64,000 bases of DNA, taken from the NCBI RefSeq assembly GCF_001423105.1, contig NZ_LMNV01000002.1, positions 1,161,815 to 1,225,814 on the forward strand, written 5' to 3'. Shown piece by piece: positions 46,753 to 58,400 of this stretch. Each line of letters starts with the position of its first letter. Within the stretch, counting starts at the first letter, position 1. The position numbers and the translations under genes are program-made. Source of the DNA: Frondihabitans sp. Leaf304 (GTDB lineage Bacteria; Actinomycetota; Actinomycetes; Actinomycetales; Microbacteriaceae). The notes beneath the pieces are model-generated. The model saw only the letters and a program-made list of their open reading frames with translations, did no database searches and was not told the DNA's origin.

Positions 46753-49302
46753 TCAGTTGCTCTCGTTCGGTGGTGCGGACAGCGGGCTCACGCGCGGCGC
46801 AATCGTCTCTTCCTGGATGAACTGCGCCCCGAGGATCTCCCGCACGACCGCCTCGCCATAGCGCGAGGTCTGAGGAATGGTGCGTCCGGCGCTTCGCGGT
46901 GCCGTGGCCGGAGTCGAAACCGAAGGATCCGGCTGCCGCCCCGCCGCGTCGGGCTGCGACTGGCTTGCCCCGCCCTCGATCGGCGGTGTCGCGCCTAACG
47001 GGGGCACTCCTCCGGCCGGCTCCTCCGTGATCGTTTCAGGAAGGTCGGGCTCGGGAATGTCGCCGATGGGCTCGTCAGGCTCGGGTGGAGCGGACTGCGG
47101 GATGGCAGCGACATCCCAGCCCGTGGTGGGTGCGGACGCGCTGGGCGGTGCCGACACGGACGTCGAAGGGCTGGGCGCCGGTGCCGGTGCCCGTGGTGCG
47201 GACTGCGCCGTAGCCTGAGCCGATGCCGAGGGAGCCGACGCCGACGCGGCGGAGGCCGATGGGGCCGTAGCCGGTGCCGATGCGGGCGAGTCGCTGGCGC
47301 GGGCCGACTCGACGGGCGCCGGCGTAGCCGCCGGGGCTGACGGCTGGGCCGGTGTCGTCGATTGCGAGGTGCCGCCCGCCTCTTCGACGCGGGCGATGTA
47401 TTTGACACGGATGCCGAGGACCTGCTGGATGGCACGTCGGAGGAATTCGCTGACTCCTTCGCCGGCACCCACGGGTCGCTTGAACAGCTCGACGTCGTTG
47501 TGGCTCGGGAACAGCAGTGTCAGAACGTCGCCGGTGAAATCGCGGACGGTGGCGGTCATGACGACCATCCAGGCGGACAGCTTGTCGCGCTCGACGATCT
47601 CGAGGATCTCGGGCCAGCTGTCGCGGAGCTGCTGCAGGCTGACGGTGCCCCCGGCGACACCGGCGCCGGGCTTCTCGACCGCGTTCTCGACCTCGGGCGT
47701 CTGCGCCCAGGCTGCGGAGTGCGACGAGCCAGGCAGCGACGGTTCGGCGGGATCCGGCTGAGCGGCGGACGACGGAGACGACGCCGACGCCGACGCCGAC
47801 GCGGGCGACGAATCGGCAGCGGCAGCGGCAGGCACGGCGGCAGCAGAGGCGGCAGGCACGTCAGCAGCAGCAGCAGCAGAGGCACTAGAGACGACAGGCG
47901 CAGCAGCAGGCGCGACCTGGGCCCAGGCGTCGGCGGCGGCCGCCGGAGAGGACGAGGTAGGCGTCGACGAAGTCGGTGCTGCGGAGGCAGGGGTGGACGA
48001 GGATGCGGTGGCACCGGGAGAGGCAGAACCGGCAGCCGCAGAGGCGACACGAGAAGCAGGAGCCGAAGCAGCAGGGGCAGCACTAGCAGGCACCCCGCCA
48101 ACAGAAGCCCCGGCAGAGCCGGCAGGAGCGGAAGAATCAGACACCCCGACCCGACGCTCGAGCCGCTCGACCCGCGCGAGGGCGCCGCGGCCGGACTCGT
48201 CGCTCTCGGGTACGAGGATGCGCGCGACCATGAGCTCGAGGTGCAGTCGCGGCGAGGTCGCGCCGGTCATGTCGGTGAGAGCCCGGTTGACCACGTCGGC
48301 CGAGCGAGAGAGTTCGGCCTGACCGAACGAGTGGGCCTGGCGGCCGAGATGGTCGAGCTCGTCGGCGGTGATGCCGCGCAGTACGGCGGAGGCGCCCTCG
48401 TTGGTGGCGCCGACGACGATGAGGTCGCGCAGGCGTTCGAGGAGGTCTTCGACGAACCGGCGCGGATCTTGACCGGTCTGGACGACTCGGTCGATGGCGG
48501 CGAAGGTCGCGGCACCGTCGCGGGCACCGAGAGCGTCGATCACGCCGTCGAGGAGCGATGCGTGCGTGTAGCCGAGCAGCGCGACGGCCCGCTCGTATTC
48601 GATCGACCCGGCCTCGGACCCGGCCATGAGCTGGTCGAGCAGCGAGAGCGTGTCGCGCACAGACCCGCCACCGGCGCGGACGACGAGCGGCAGCACGCCG
48701 GGTGCGGCCACGACACCCTCGGTCTCGGAGAGCGACCCGATGTAGTCGAGCATCTGCGCGGGCGGAACCAGCCGGAACGGGTAGTGGTGGGTGCGCGACC
48801 GGATCGTGCCGATGACCTTTTCTGGCTCGGTGGTCGCGAAGATGAACTTCACGTGCTCGGGCGGCTCTTCAATGATCTTGAGCAGGGCGTTGAAGCCCTG
48901 GTTCGTGACCATGTGGGCCTCGTCGAGGATGAAGATCTTGTAGCGGTCGCGAGCCGGCGCAAAGATCGCCCGGTCGCGAAGGTCGCGGCTGTCTTCGACA
49001 CCACCGTGGCTCGCGGCGTCGATCTCGATTACGTCGAGCGAGCCGCTGCCGTCGCGAGCGAGCTCGACACAGCTGGGGCAGACGCCGCAGGGCGTGTCGG
49101 TGGGGCCCTCGGCGCAGTTAAGACAGCGAGCAAGGATCCGCGCCGACGTCGTCTTACCGCAGCCCCGGGGGCCGCTGAAGAGATACGCGTGGTTGACGCG
49201 GTTCGTGCGTAACGCTGTGCGGAGCGGATCGGTCACCTGAGTCTGACCGATGAGTTCGGCAAAAGTCTCGGGCCGGTAGCGGCGATATAGAGCGGTGACC
49301 AC
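46753..49302 (-). CDS. dnaX: DNA polymerase III subunit gamma/tau
   Basis: Clamp-loader ATPase. The 849 residues start with the AAA+ domain: Walker [15 protein letters not shown] (42-55), the zinc cluster [23 protein letters not shown]-type Walker B ILDEAHMV and the SRC-like TIRSRTHHY. After about residue 375 comes an Ala/Ser/Pro-rich stretch (about 390-530), then a folded tau-type domain (about 545-640: [20 protein letters not shown]), then more low complexity and a conserved end ([21 protein letters not shown]). The GTG at 49302 has no ribosome site, but TAGTCT ends 6 bases before it, so the mRNA may be leaderless. No slippery A-run for frameshifting is seen. Confidence 0.95.
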   Translation of the reverse strand: MVTALYRRYRPETFAELIGQTQVTDPLRTALRTNRVNHAYLFSGPRGCGKTTSARILARCLNCAEGPTDTPCGVCPSCVELARDGSGSLDVIEIDAASHGGVEDSRDLRDRAIFAPARDRYKIFILDEAHMVTNQGFNALLKIIEEPPEHVKFIFATTEPEKVIGTIRSRTHHYPFRLVPPAQMLDYIGSLSETEGVVAAPGVLPLVVRAGGGSVRDTLSLLDQLMAGSEAGSIEYERAVALLGYTHASLLDGVIDALGARDGAATFAAIDRVVQTGQDPRRFVEDLLERLRDLIVVGATNEGASAVLRGITADELDHLGRQAHSFGQAELSRSADVVNRALTDMTGATSPRLHLELMVARILVPESDESGRGALARVERLERRVGVSDSSAPAGSAGASVGGVPASAAPAASAPASRVASAAAGSASPGATASSSTPASAAPTSSTPTSSSPAAAADAWAQVAPAAAPVVSSASAAAAADVPAASAAAVPAAAAADSSPASASASASSPSSAAQPDPAEPSLPGSSHSAAWAQTPEVENAVEKPGAGVAGGTVSLQQLRDSWPEILEIVERDKLSAWMVVMTATVRDFTGDVLTLLFPSHNDVELFKRPVGAGEGVSEFLRRAIQQVLGIRVKYIARVEEAGGTSQSTTPAQPSAPAATPAPVESARASDSPASAPATAPSASAASASAPSASAQATAQSAPRAPAPAPSPSTSVSAPPSASAPTTGWDVAAIPQSAPPEPDEPIGDIPEPDLPETITEEPAGGVPPLGATPPIEGGASQSQPDAAGRQPDPSVSTPATAPRSAGRTIPQTSRYGEAVVREILGAQFIQEETIAPRVSPLSAPPNESN

Positions 49303-49308
49303 GGAGAA

Positions 49309-49314
49309 AGACTA
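49309..49314 (-). promoter_or_regulatory. -10 element TAGTCT for a leaderless dnaX transcript
   Basis: TAGTCT on the minus strand ends 6 bases upstream of the dnaX GTG, and the start lacks a Shine-Dalgarno sequence. The -35 falls in the preceding terminator region and is not clear. Confidence 0.4.
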
Positions 49315-49353
49315 GCCGTCGCCACCGACACTCGGAGCCCCGGGAACACGAAC

Positions 49354-49392
49354 GGAGCGGCCCTCCCCCACCCGAAGGGGGAAGGCCGCTCC
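49354..49392 (-). terminator. Terminator of the giant adhesin gene
   Basis: GGAGCGGCC (49354-49362) and GGCCGCTCC (49384-49392) continue inward into CCCCC/GGGGG pairs around a small loop, 9 bases after the stop codon. This long GC stem separates the giant gene from dnaX. Confidence 0.75.
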
Positions 49393-49400
49393 TCACGGCG

Positions 49401-52400
49401 CTAGCGTCTCCTCGACCTGAATGTGCTCAGTGCGCGGGATGCACCCAACATCCCGAGACCGAGCGCGAGGATGCCTGCGCCTACGGCCGCCCATGGGAGG
49501 ACGGTCGAGCCTGTGAAAGCGAGGGCGCCGTCGACCAGCGACCCGGGGGTGCCGGTTCCGCCGGTGCCTGCCGGCGAGAGAGCCGGATCCTGGTTGGAGC
49601 CCGTTCCCGAGCCGGAGCCCGTTCCGGTGCCACCAGAGCCGGAGCCCGTCCCGCCGTTACCGGTGCCGGTACCGCCGCCTGTGCCGCCACCCGTGCCCGG
49701 CTGACCGCCACCCGTTCCCGGCTGGCCGCCCCCGGTGCCGGGGTCACCGCCCCCGGTGCCGGGGTCACCGCCACCGGTGCCGGGGTCGCCGCCTCCGGTG
49801 CCCGGCTCGCCGCCCCCGGTGCCGGGCTGGCCGCCACCGGTGGACGGCGGGCTCATCACTCCGAACACGGTCGACACCGGGTCGGAGGTGGATCCGAGCA
49901 CGGTCTCCGTCGCGGTGACGGTGTGCTGGCCGGGAGCGACCCCCGAGATGTCCAGCGTCCAGGCACCGTTGTCATCGGCCGTGGTCGTGAAGTTGCGGCC
50001 GTTGTCGACGGACACCGTCACGAGACCTCCAGGATCCGACGTCCCGGCCACGCGGATGGTGGCCGTTCCGTCTGTGGTAGCCAGGAACGTCGAGCCCGGT
50101 GCCGGCTGCAAGATCACGATCGGATCGGTGGCTCGCACCAGGAAGTCCTGGCTCGGGGCGCTCGTGGTGAGTCCGTTAGCGGTCTGCGATGCCACGAACG
50201 AGTGCGAACCGGTCGAGACTCCCGGGTACAGGACGCTCCACTCTCCCGCGTCGCTCGCAGTCGTCGTCAGGGTGACGCCGTCGTCGAGGACCACGGTCAC
50301 CAGGGCGCCGGAGGTCGCGGTGCCCGAGACGGTGACCGGCTCGGAGCCGTTGCCGTCGCGGTCGACGATCAGCGCGTCAGGCGCCGGGGCGAGAACCGTG
50401 ATCGTGCCGGCCGGAGCCGCGCTGACCACCGTGAACGCGACGCTGACGGGAGCCGATGTCGAGGCCCCGACGGTTTCGGTGGCCGAGACGCTGTGACTGC
50501 CTACGCCGACCCCCTCGAGCGGGATGCTCCACGATCCGTCGCCGGCGGCGGTGGTCGTGACGACCGTCCCGTTGTCGAGTCGCAGCCGGATGGCGGCGCC
50601 GGGTTCGGCCCGACCCGTGACGGTGATCGTCGCCGGTCCGGTCGCCGGGGCGTTGATGCGCTGACCCGCAGTCGGTGCGCTGATGGTGATCGGCGCTGCC
50701 TGGGATCCTTCGATCGAGACGCTCGCCGAGCCGGTGACGTCGCCGCCGGTCGTCTGCGTGACCACGATCGTCTGCGGGCCGTCGGGAACTGCGGTGACCG
50801 TCGTCGCCCAGGTTCCGTCGGTGCCGACCGTGACCGTGCGGGTGATCCCGGAGCCGAGGTCGACCTCGATGGTCGAGCCGGGGTCGCCGGTTCCGCGGAC
50901 GGTGACGTCGAAGTAGCCGTCACCGTCGTCGTCGCGGACGATCTGACCCGTGGTCGGGCTGGTGATCGTCGGTCCTACGACCGGGGTCGCGGTTTCGACG
51001 ACCGAGAACGGCACCCGCGTGGGATCGCCGGCGACTCCCCCGAAGGTCTGCGTCGCCGAGGCGACGTGATCTCCGGCCGAGACGTTCGCGAACGTTGCCG
51101 ACCAGGTGCCCTGCGCGGTCACCCTGACGGTCGTGGCTGGCGAACCCGTCACCGCAACCGACACGGTGGCACCGGGCTCACCGGTTCCGGTCACGACGAT
51201 CGTGGGAGTGGTTCCGGCGATGACCTCGTACTGCTGGTTGCGCTGCGGCGAGGTGATCGCTGCGGCGGCCGCGGCCCGCGTCGTGATGGTGCTCGTGACC
51301 GGTGTCGTGGCTCCGTCGGCCAGCGTCTCGCTTGCGGCGATCGTGTGGTCGCCGTTGTCGACGCCGGTGAAGGTCACCGACCAGTCGCCGTCCGAGTCGG
51401 CGTTGACCGTCTTCGGTGTGCCGCCGTCGAGCGTGACGCTGACGAGGGCTCCCGGGTCGGCCGTCCCGGAGACCGGCAGGCTCGACGTCGTGCTGCCCAC
51501 CGGAGTGACGACGGTCGATCCGTCGCGCGGTGTCGTGATCGCGACGGCGTCGCCGACCACCACCTCGAGCGGCTGAGTCACATCGGGCAGCGTGGCTCCG
51601 TCGACGGTCTCGCTCACCGTGACGGTGAACTGACCCACGGGGACGTCGGCCACGATGACGGACCAGGTGCCGCCGGCAGACACGGTGTCGGTGCCGGTGA
51701 GGCCGGCGCCGAGCGACACGGTCACCCGGGCTCCCGGCTCGCCGGTACCCCTTACGGTGATGTCGGCGGTCGAGTCAGCGGTCGCCACGGGGAACGAAGC
51801 CCCCGAATCCGGGACCGTGATGACGGCCGGCGCGACGGTCTCGCCGACGATCGCCAGGCTGTCGGAGCCCGTGACGACGCCGTCGGTCGTCTGCGTGACG
51901 ACGACCGTGATCGGTCCGACCGGCACGTCCGAGACGGTGACCGCCCAGTCGCCGCCGGTACCGACGGTCGTCGTGGCGGTGGAGCCGCCGCCGAGGTCGA
52001 CGTCGATGGTCGAACCCGGCTCGCCGGTTCCGGTGAGGGGCACGTCGACCGTGCCGTCACCGGTCGTGTCGGGGATCACGGCGCCCGCTGCGGGGCTGGT
52101 GATCGCCACGGGAGCCGCCGGAGCGGCGCTGACCACGACGTCGAAGGTGACATCGATCGGATCCTGCGCTGTTCCGCCGACGGTCTGCGTGGCCTCGACC
52201 ACCTGTCCCGTGCCGACTGCGACGCCGGCGTAGGTCGTCGACCAGGATCCGGAGCCGTCGACCGTGACGGTCCTCGCGCGTCCTCCGTCGAGCGTCACCA
52301 GGATCGATGCGCCCGGCAGCCCTGTGCCCGAGACGGGAACCGTCGCGGTGTCACCCGCAGCCACGGCGAACTGCTGCCCGGGGCGGGGCGTCGAGATGGT

Positions 52401-55400
52401 CGCGGCCGGAGCGACGGCCACCTCGAAGGCGCGGACGACTGCCGGGGTGGCGCCGTTGTCGAGGATCTGCACGGCGCTGACCGTGTGGTCACCGACGGCG
52501 ACGTCCTGGAACGTGTGGTTCCAGCGGCCGTCGTCGTTCGACGTCACGGTCACCGCGGTGCCGTCGTCGAGCGTGACGCGCACCGTGGTGTTCGGCTGCG
52601 CGGTGCCGGCGGCCGGCACATCCACCAGCCCGGTGGCTGTCGCGACGGGGAACGAGGCTCCGACGGCAGGATCCGAGATGGTCACGCCATCCGCGACGGC
52701 GACGGTCAGGTCGCGGGTCGCCGGGGTCGAGTCGACTCCGTCGATCGTCTGCGTGACGGTGGCGGTCTTGTCGCCGACAGTCACGTCGCGGACGATGGTC
52801 GTCCAGTTGCCGTCGCCGTCGACCGTCGTGGTGGCGGTGAGACCGCCGCCGAGCGACACCGTGAGGTTGGCGCCGGGCTGGCCGGTGCCGCTGAACGGCA
52901 CGTCGACCGTTTCGCCGGTGGTGCCGACCAGGAGGGTCGTGCCGGTCGCGGGGTCGGTGATGGTGACGGGCGCAGCCGGTGCCACGACGATGCGGACCGT
53001 CGCGGGATCGGTCGACGTGGTGCCGCCGATCGTCTGGCGGACCTCAATCGTCGGTGTGCCGGTGGGGACGTCCTCGAGCGTCAGCTCATAGGTACCCCCT
53101 GCGGTGGCTGTCGTCGTCGCCGCAGTACCGCCGGCGATCTCGGCCGTGACGGTCGATCGTGGCTCGGCCGTTCCGCGCACCACGACGTCGGTCGTCGAGT
53201 CGTCGCGGGCGACCGTGTAGGTCTGTCCGACCGTAGGCGTGGCGATCGTGACCTCGGCGCCGGCAACGACCCGGAAGCTGCGGTCGAGTTCGGCCGACGT
53301 CGTGCCGCCGACCGTCTGGGTCGCGTGCAGCGTGTAGGCGTCGGCGGAGACGGCGACGCGGGCGAACGTCGTCGCCCAGTTGCCGTCGGCGTCGGCGGTC
53401 ACGTCGACGGGGTCACCCGCGTCGAGGCGAATGCGGACGGTGGCGCGCGGCTGTGCCGTGCCCGAGACCGGCACGTCGACCCGCGAGGCGGCATCGGCGA
53501 CGGTGATGGTGCTGCCGGCCCGGGGTGCCCCGATCACGAGGGGCGCGCCCGCCGCGACGGTCACCGTCGAGGTGGTCGGGTCGGAGGTCGTGCCGCCGAC
53601 GGTCTGCGTCACCGCGATGGTGTGCGTCCCGACGTCGACACCGGTCACGGGTGCCGACCAGTCGCCGTTGTCGTCGGCCGTCGTCGCGGCCGTGCGGCCG
53701 TCGATGTCGATGCTGATGTCGGCGTTGGGCTCGGCGGTGCCGACCACGCGCACGGTTGCGGTGGCGTCGGCATCGGCCACCGTGATCCGACCGCCGTCGA
53801 CCGGGCTCGTGATGACGACAGGGTCGCCCGCCTCCACCGAGAAGGAGGAGGTGATGGGTGTCGACACCGTGCCGTTGACCGTCTGGGTCACGGAGGCGGT
53901 GTAGCCGCCGACCGGCAGGTCGGCGAAGGGAGCGGTCCAGATGCCGTTTCCGTCGGCGGTCACCGCTGCGGTGAGGCCGCCGCCGAGGTTGACGTTCACG
54001 GGAGCATTCGGCTCGGCACGACCGGTGACGGTGACGTCGACGGTGGAGCCCGGGCCCGCGACGGTGATGACGTCGCCGGCAGCGGGCGAGGTGACGCGGA
54101 CGGCCGCTGCGGCCGTCACCGTGATGGTGCGGGTCTTGGCCGGCGTGGACGTGGTGCCGACGGTCTCGATGGCACGGAAGGTCGGGGTGCCGACACCGAC
54201 GCCCGAGAACGAGGTCGACCAGTTACCGGTGACGAGGTCAGCGGTGACGGTCTTGGTGACGCCGTTGTACGTGACCGCGACGCTGGCACCGGATTCGCCG
54301 GTGCCAGTCACAGGCACGGTGAGGGTGGCGTCGGCATCGGCCACCTGCAGCTCGGTTCCGGCGATCGGAGTCGAGATGTCGAAGGGCGCCCCCGCGACGA
54401 TCGAGAAGGAGGTCGTCGCCGGGGTGGCCGACGTGGTTCCGCCGACCGTCTGGGTCGCCGAGACGGGGTAGGTTCCGGTGGCGAGGCCCGCTCCGGCGCC
54501 GTCCGCCGTGCCGTCGGCGCGAACCGACCAGGTGCCGCCCGTGGAGGCGGTCGTGGTGAGCGTGCGGCCGTCGACGAGCACGTCGACCGTCGCGTTCGGC
54601 TGAGCGGTTCCGCGGATGGTCACCGGCAGCACGGAGGCGTCGTCGGCGACCCGGTAGGCGGTGCCCGCCACGGGTGCGGTGATCGCGATCGGCTCGCTCG
54701 CGACCACGAAGAACGTCGTCGCCGTGGCGGAGTCCGTCGCGCCGCCCACGGTCTGCGTCGCTTCGACCGAGTAGTCACCGACGGGCAAGTCGGCGAACGA
54801 GACCGTCCAGGCGCCGGCCCCGCTGGCGACGGTGTCGCGGATGATCGGTGCGTCGTTGCCTCGCGTGAGGGTCACCTCGACCGCGGCGCCGCCGTCAGCA
54901 CGACCGGCGATGGTCGTGGTGGCTCGCACCGAGTCGGGGTCGGCCACGGCGAATGCCGTTCCGGTGGCCGGCGTCTCGATGACGATGGCGCCACCGACGA
55001 CGACCGAGAAGTCACGCGCCGCAGTGGTCGAGCTGGTGCCGTTGATCGTCTGGGTCGCGCTGAGGCGGTAGTCGCCCACCGGCACATCGGCGATCCGGAC
55101 AGTCCAGGATCCGCCGGCCGACGCCGTGGTGGTTCCCGTGAATCCCGGAGCCAGGTCGGCTGTCACCCGCGCTCCGGCCTGAGCCGTACCGGTGATGACC
55201 GCCGTGGTGGTTCCGTTCGCTCCGAACACCGTGACCTCGGTGCCAGGAGCAGGAGCGGTGATCACGACGGGGTCACCCGCGCGGACGGTCAGGGGCTGAG
55301 TGACGGCCGGGGAGGTGGTGCCGCCGACGGTCTCGGTAACGGCGATGACGTAGTCGCCGGTGCCGACTCCGGTGACCGGAACGCTCCAGGCTCCGGTGCC

Positions 55401-58400
55401 GTCAGCGGTTGTCGTGGCGGTGAGTCCGCCACCGAGGCTGACTGCGATGCCGGCGTTCGGCTGGGCCGTTCCGGCCACCGTCACTGCGGTGGTCTGGCCG
55501 TCCTGAGCCACGACGACGTCGACCGCGGGGTCGGGGCTCGTGATCGTGACCGGCACAGCGGCGACGATCGAGTAAGGCCGGACGACCGGGGTCGAGGTCG
55601 AGCCGTTCACGGTCTGCGCAGCGCTGATCTGGTAGTCGCCGACGGGGATGGCGGTGAAGGTCGTGGCCCAGGCTCCGGTCGGGCTGGCGGTCACGGTCGC
55701 CTGGTGGGTGTCGTCGAGGACGACGGTGACCTCGGCACGCGGCTCGGCGGTGCCGGAGACGGTGACGGGGCGAGTAGAGGTGGGTGCCGCGACGACGGAC
55801 GTCGTACCGGCGGCCGGCGCCTCGATGACGACCGGGTCACCCGCGATGACGCGGAACGCACGGGTCTGAGCGGGAGAGGTCGTGCCGGCAACGGTCTGGG
55901 TGACGCTGGCCGTGTAGTCACCGACCCCGACGTTGCTGAAGGGAGCCGACCAGGTGCCGGTCACGCCCGCGGTCACCGAGGTGGAGATGCCCGGGGCGAG
56001 CTGAACGGCGACGGTCGCGCCGGCCTGGGCGGTGCCCGAGACGGTCACCGGCGTCGTGGCGGTCGGCCCGGCCACGCGGAACTCGGCGCCCGCGGCAGGC
56101 GACTGGATCACGAGCGGCGACGACGCGACGACGGTGATGTCGCGGGTGACCGCAGCGGAGGTCCCGCCGCCGACGGTCTGCGTGACGCTGACGGTGTGCG
56201 GTCCGACACCGACGCCCGAGACCGGGATGCTGTAGCTTCCGTCGGCCGCAGCCGTCGTGGTGCCGGTGAGACCGCCGCCGAGCGAGGCGTCGACCGTCGC
56301 GTTCGGCTGGGCGGTTCCGACGACCGTGACGGTCGCCGTGGAGTCGGCGCCGGGCACGACGATCTGCGTGCCGTCGGCGGGCGCGGTCACGGTGAGGCCT
56401 GCACCGGCCACGACCGAGAAGGGCCGGGTGACGGGAGCCGAGGTGACACCGCCCGATGTCTGGGTCGCACTGACCGTGTACGTGCCGACGGGGACGCCCG
56501 TGAGATCCGTGGTCCAGGTGCCGTCGGATCCTGCGGTCGCTGTGCCCGTGATGCCCGACGGAGCGCCGAGGCTGAGGGCGATCGAGGCGCCCGGTGTCGC
56601 GGTACCGGAGACGGTGACGGGCGTCTTCGCAGTCGGCGAGACGACGGTGAAGGCACGACCCGCGGTGGGGGCCGTGATGGTCAGCGGCTGTTGCGCGACG
56701 ACAGTGAAGGCGCGGGTCACGGGGCCCGTGGTCGCGCCGCCGAACGTCTGCGTGACGCTGGCGGTGACAGAGCCCACCCCCACGGCCGGGATCGTGGAGC
56801 TCCAGGTGCCGTCGGCGGCGACCGTCGCGGTGCCGGTGCGGCCCTGACCCAGGTCGACGGCAATGTCGGCACCGGGTTCGCCGGTTCCCGTGACGGTGAT
56901 CGAACGGGTTGCGGTCGACGTGGCGACGGTGAACTGCTGGCCCGCCGTCGGCGCCGTGATCGTGACCGGCGCGGTGACGGTGGCCTTCACGGTCGACGTC
57001 GCCAGATCGACCGTGGCCGCGTTCACCGCGGGCAGCACGCTCAGGCGCAGCGCGTGAACCGATCGCGAGCCCGCGTCGGTGCCGCGCCCGTCCTGGAACC
57101 CGGAGGCGTCTTGCGCGTTGACCGTGATCGAGACCAGCTGGTTCAGGATCCCGGGCAGCCCACCGAGGGTGGTGCTCACGGGCCGGGTGACGGCCGCGAG
57201 GGTGTCGGGGATGCCGGCGACCGTCGGCTGGAACACTCCGCCGAGCAGGGGAACGAGGGTGCCGTCGACAACCGGCTGGAGTGCCGGGGTGAGGACTGCG
57301 GACGAGAGCGCGATGCCGCCGAGGCCGAGAGCCTGACCGGTCGCGGTGACCGTCGCCGGAGTGCGGCCTGTGGTCTTAAGCAGGTTCCCGAGGGTCGTCG
57401 TGATGCCGACGTTGAGGCGAGTGACATTGAGTCCGGCGACAGCGACGTTGGCGGTGAGCGTGGCGTTGACGGTCGCGGTTCCGATCGCCGCGACGACCGC
57501 GGTGTTGAGAGCCGCTGGAACCTGGGAGACGAGGATGTCCTGGATGGCCGCCGATATGACGCTCCGCAGAGCAGGCGTCGAGAGCAACTCGGTGTTGGGG
57601 GCTTGGCCGTTCAGAGCCTGGAGGGTGTTGAGGTCTATGACGATCTGACCGGTCGAGGGGGTGATCGTCACGGCACCGGAGGTGTAGCTCCGAGCGAGGA
57701 CCGGTGCGGTCACCGCGCCGAGGTTCAGGCCGGTGATCGTCGCGGTCAGGTTCGTGTTGTTGACGCTCACCAGGCCGGGAATCAGAGTGCCCAGAGCCGT
57801 CGTGAGGTCGCCCGTCGTTCCCGAGACGACGCCGTTCAGCGCGGACTGGTTCGACGCCAGGTTGTTGATGCTGCTGCCGATGCCGTTGACCGACGTCTGC
57901 AGTGACGTGTTCAGGCCGGCGACAGCCGGGCTCGTGACGGCGAATTTCGCGCTCGCGATGCCGTAGTCGGTGGTGGGCTGCACGGTCGTTCCGCGTTGAG
58001 CCTGGATGCGGGAGGCGAGAGCGCCGATGTCGAGCTGCGCGGCGGAGGCCACAGCCGATGCTGCGCCCACCCGGCTGAGCAGCGGAGTGAGGTTCAGCGT
58101 CGAGACGCCCCCGGCGGTGCCCGGCCCGACCCCGATGGAGCCGTCGGAGCCGATCAGGCCCGAAGCGGCGGTCGCCGACGTCGGCGTCGTGCTCGCGTAC
58201 TGCCCCGCGACGCCGAGCGTCAGGAGCCCGTTGGTGCCGAGCAGGCGCACGCCGTTGCCGAGATCGACGTTGACCGCGTTGGCAGCCGTCACGTCGAGGG
58301 GGTTGGCCACGACTCCCCCGGCGGTCGGAGCCGCGGAGTACGCCCCGCGCAGTGCCGCGATGTTGTCGAGGTCGACGATCCCCGAACCGGAGAGGAGCGC

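Noticed and set aside
46753-49302. Programmed frameshift in dnaX giving a short gamma form
   Set aside because: No slippery A-run of the E. coli type is present; a short form, if made, would need another mechanism.
49923-57905. A 2660-codon open frame on the plus strand opposite the giant adhesin gene
   Set aside because: It mirrors the repeat structure of the minus-strand gene; its product is Arg/Asp/Gly-rich with no signal, domain or start with a ribosome site. High G+C makes such antisense frames common.
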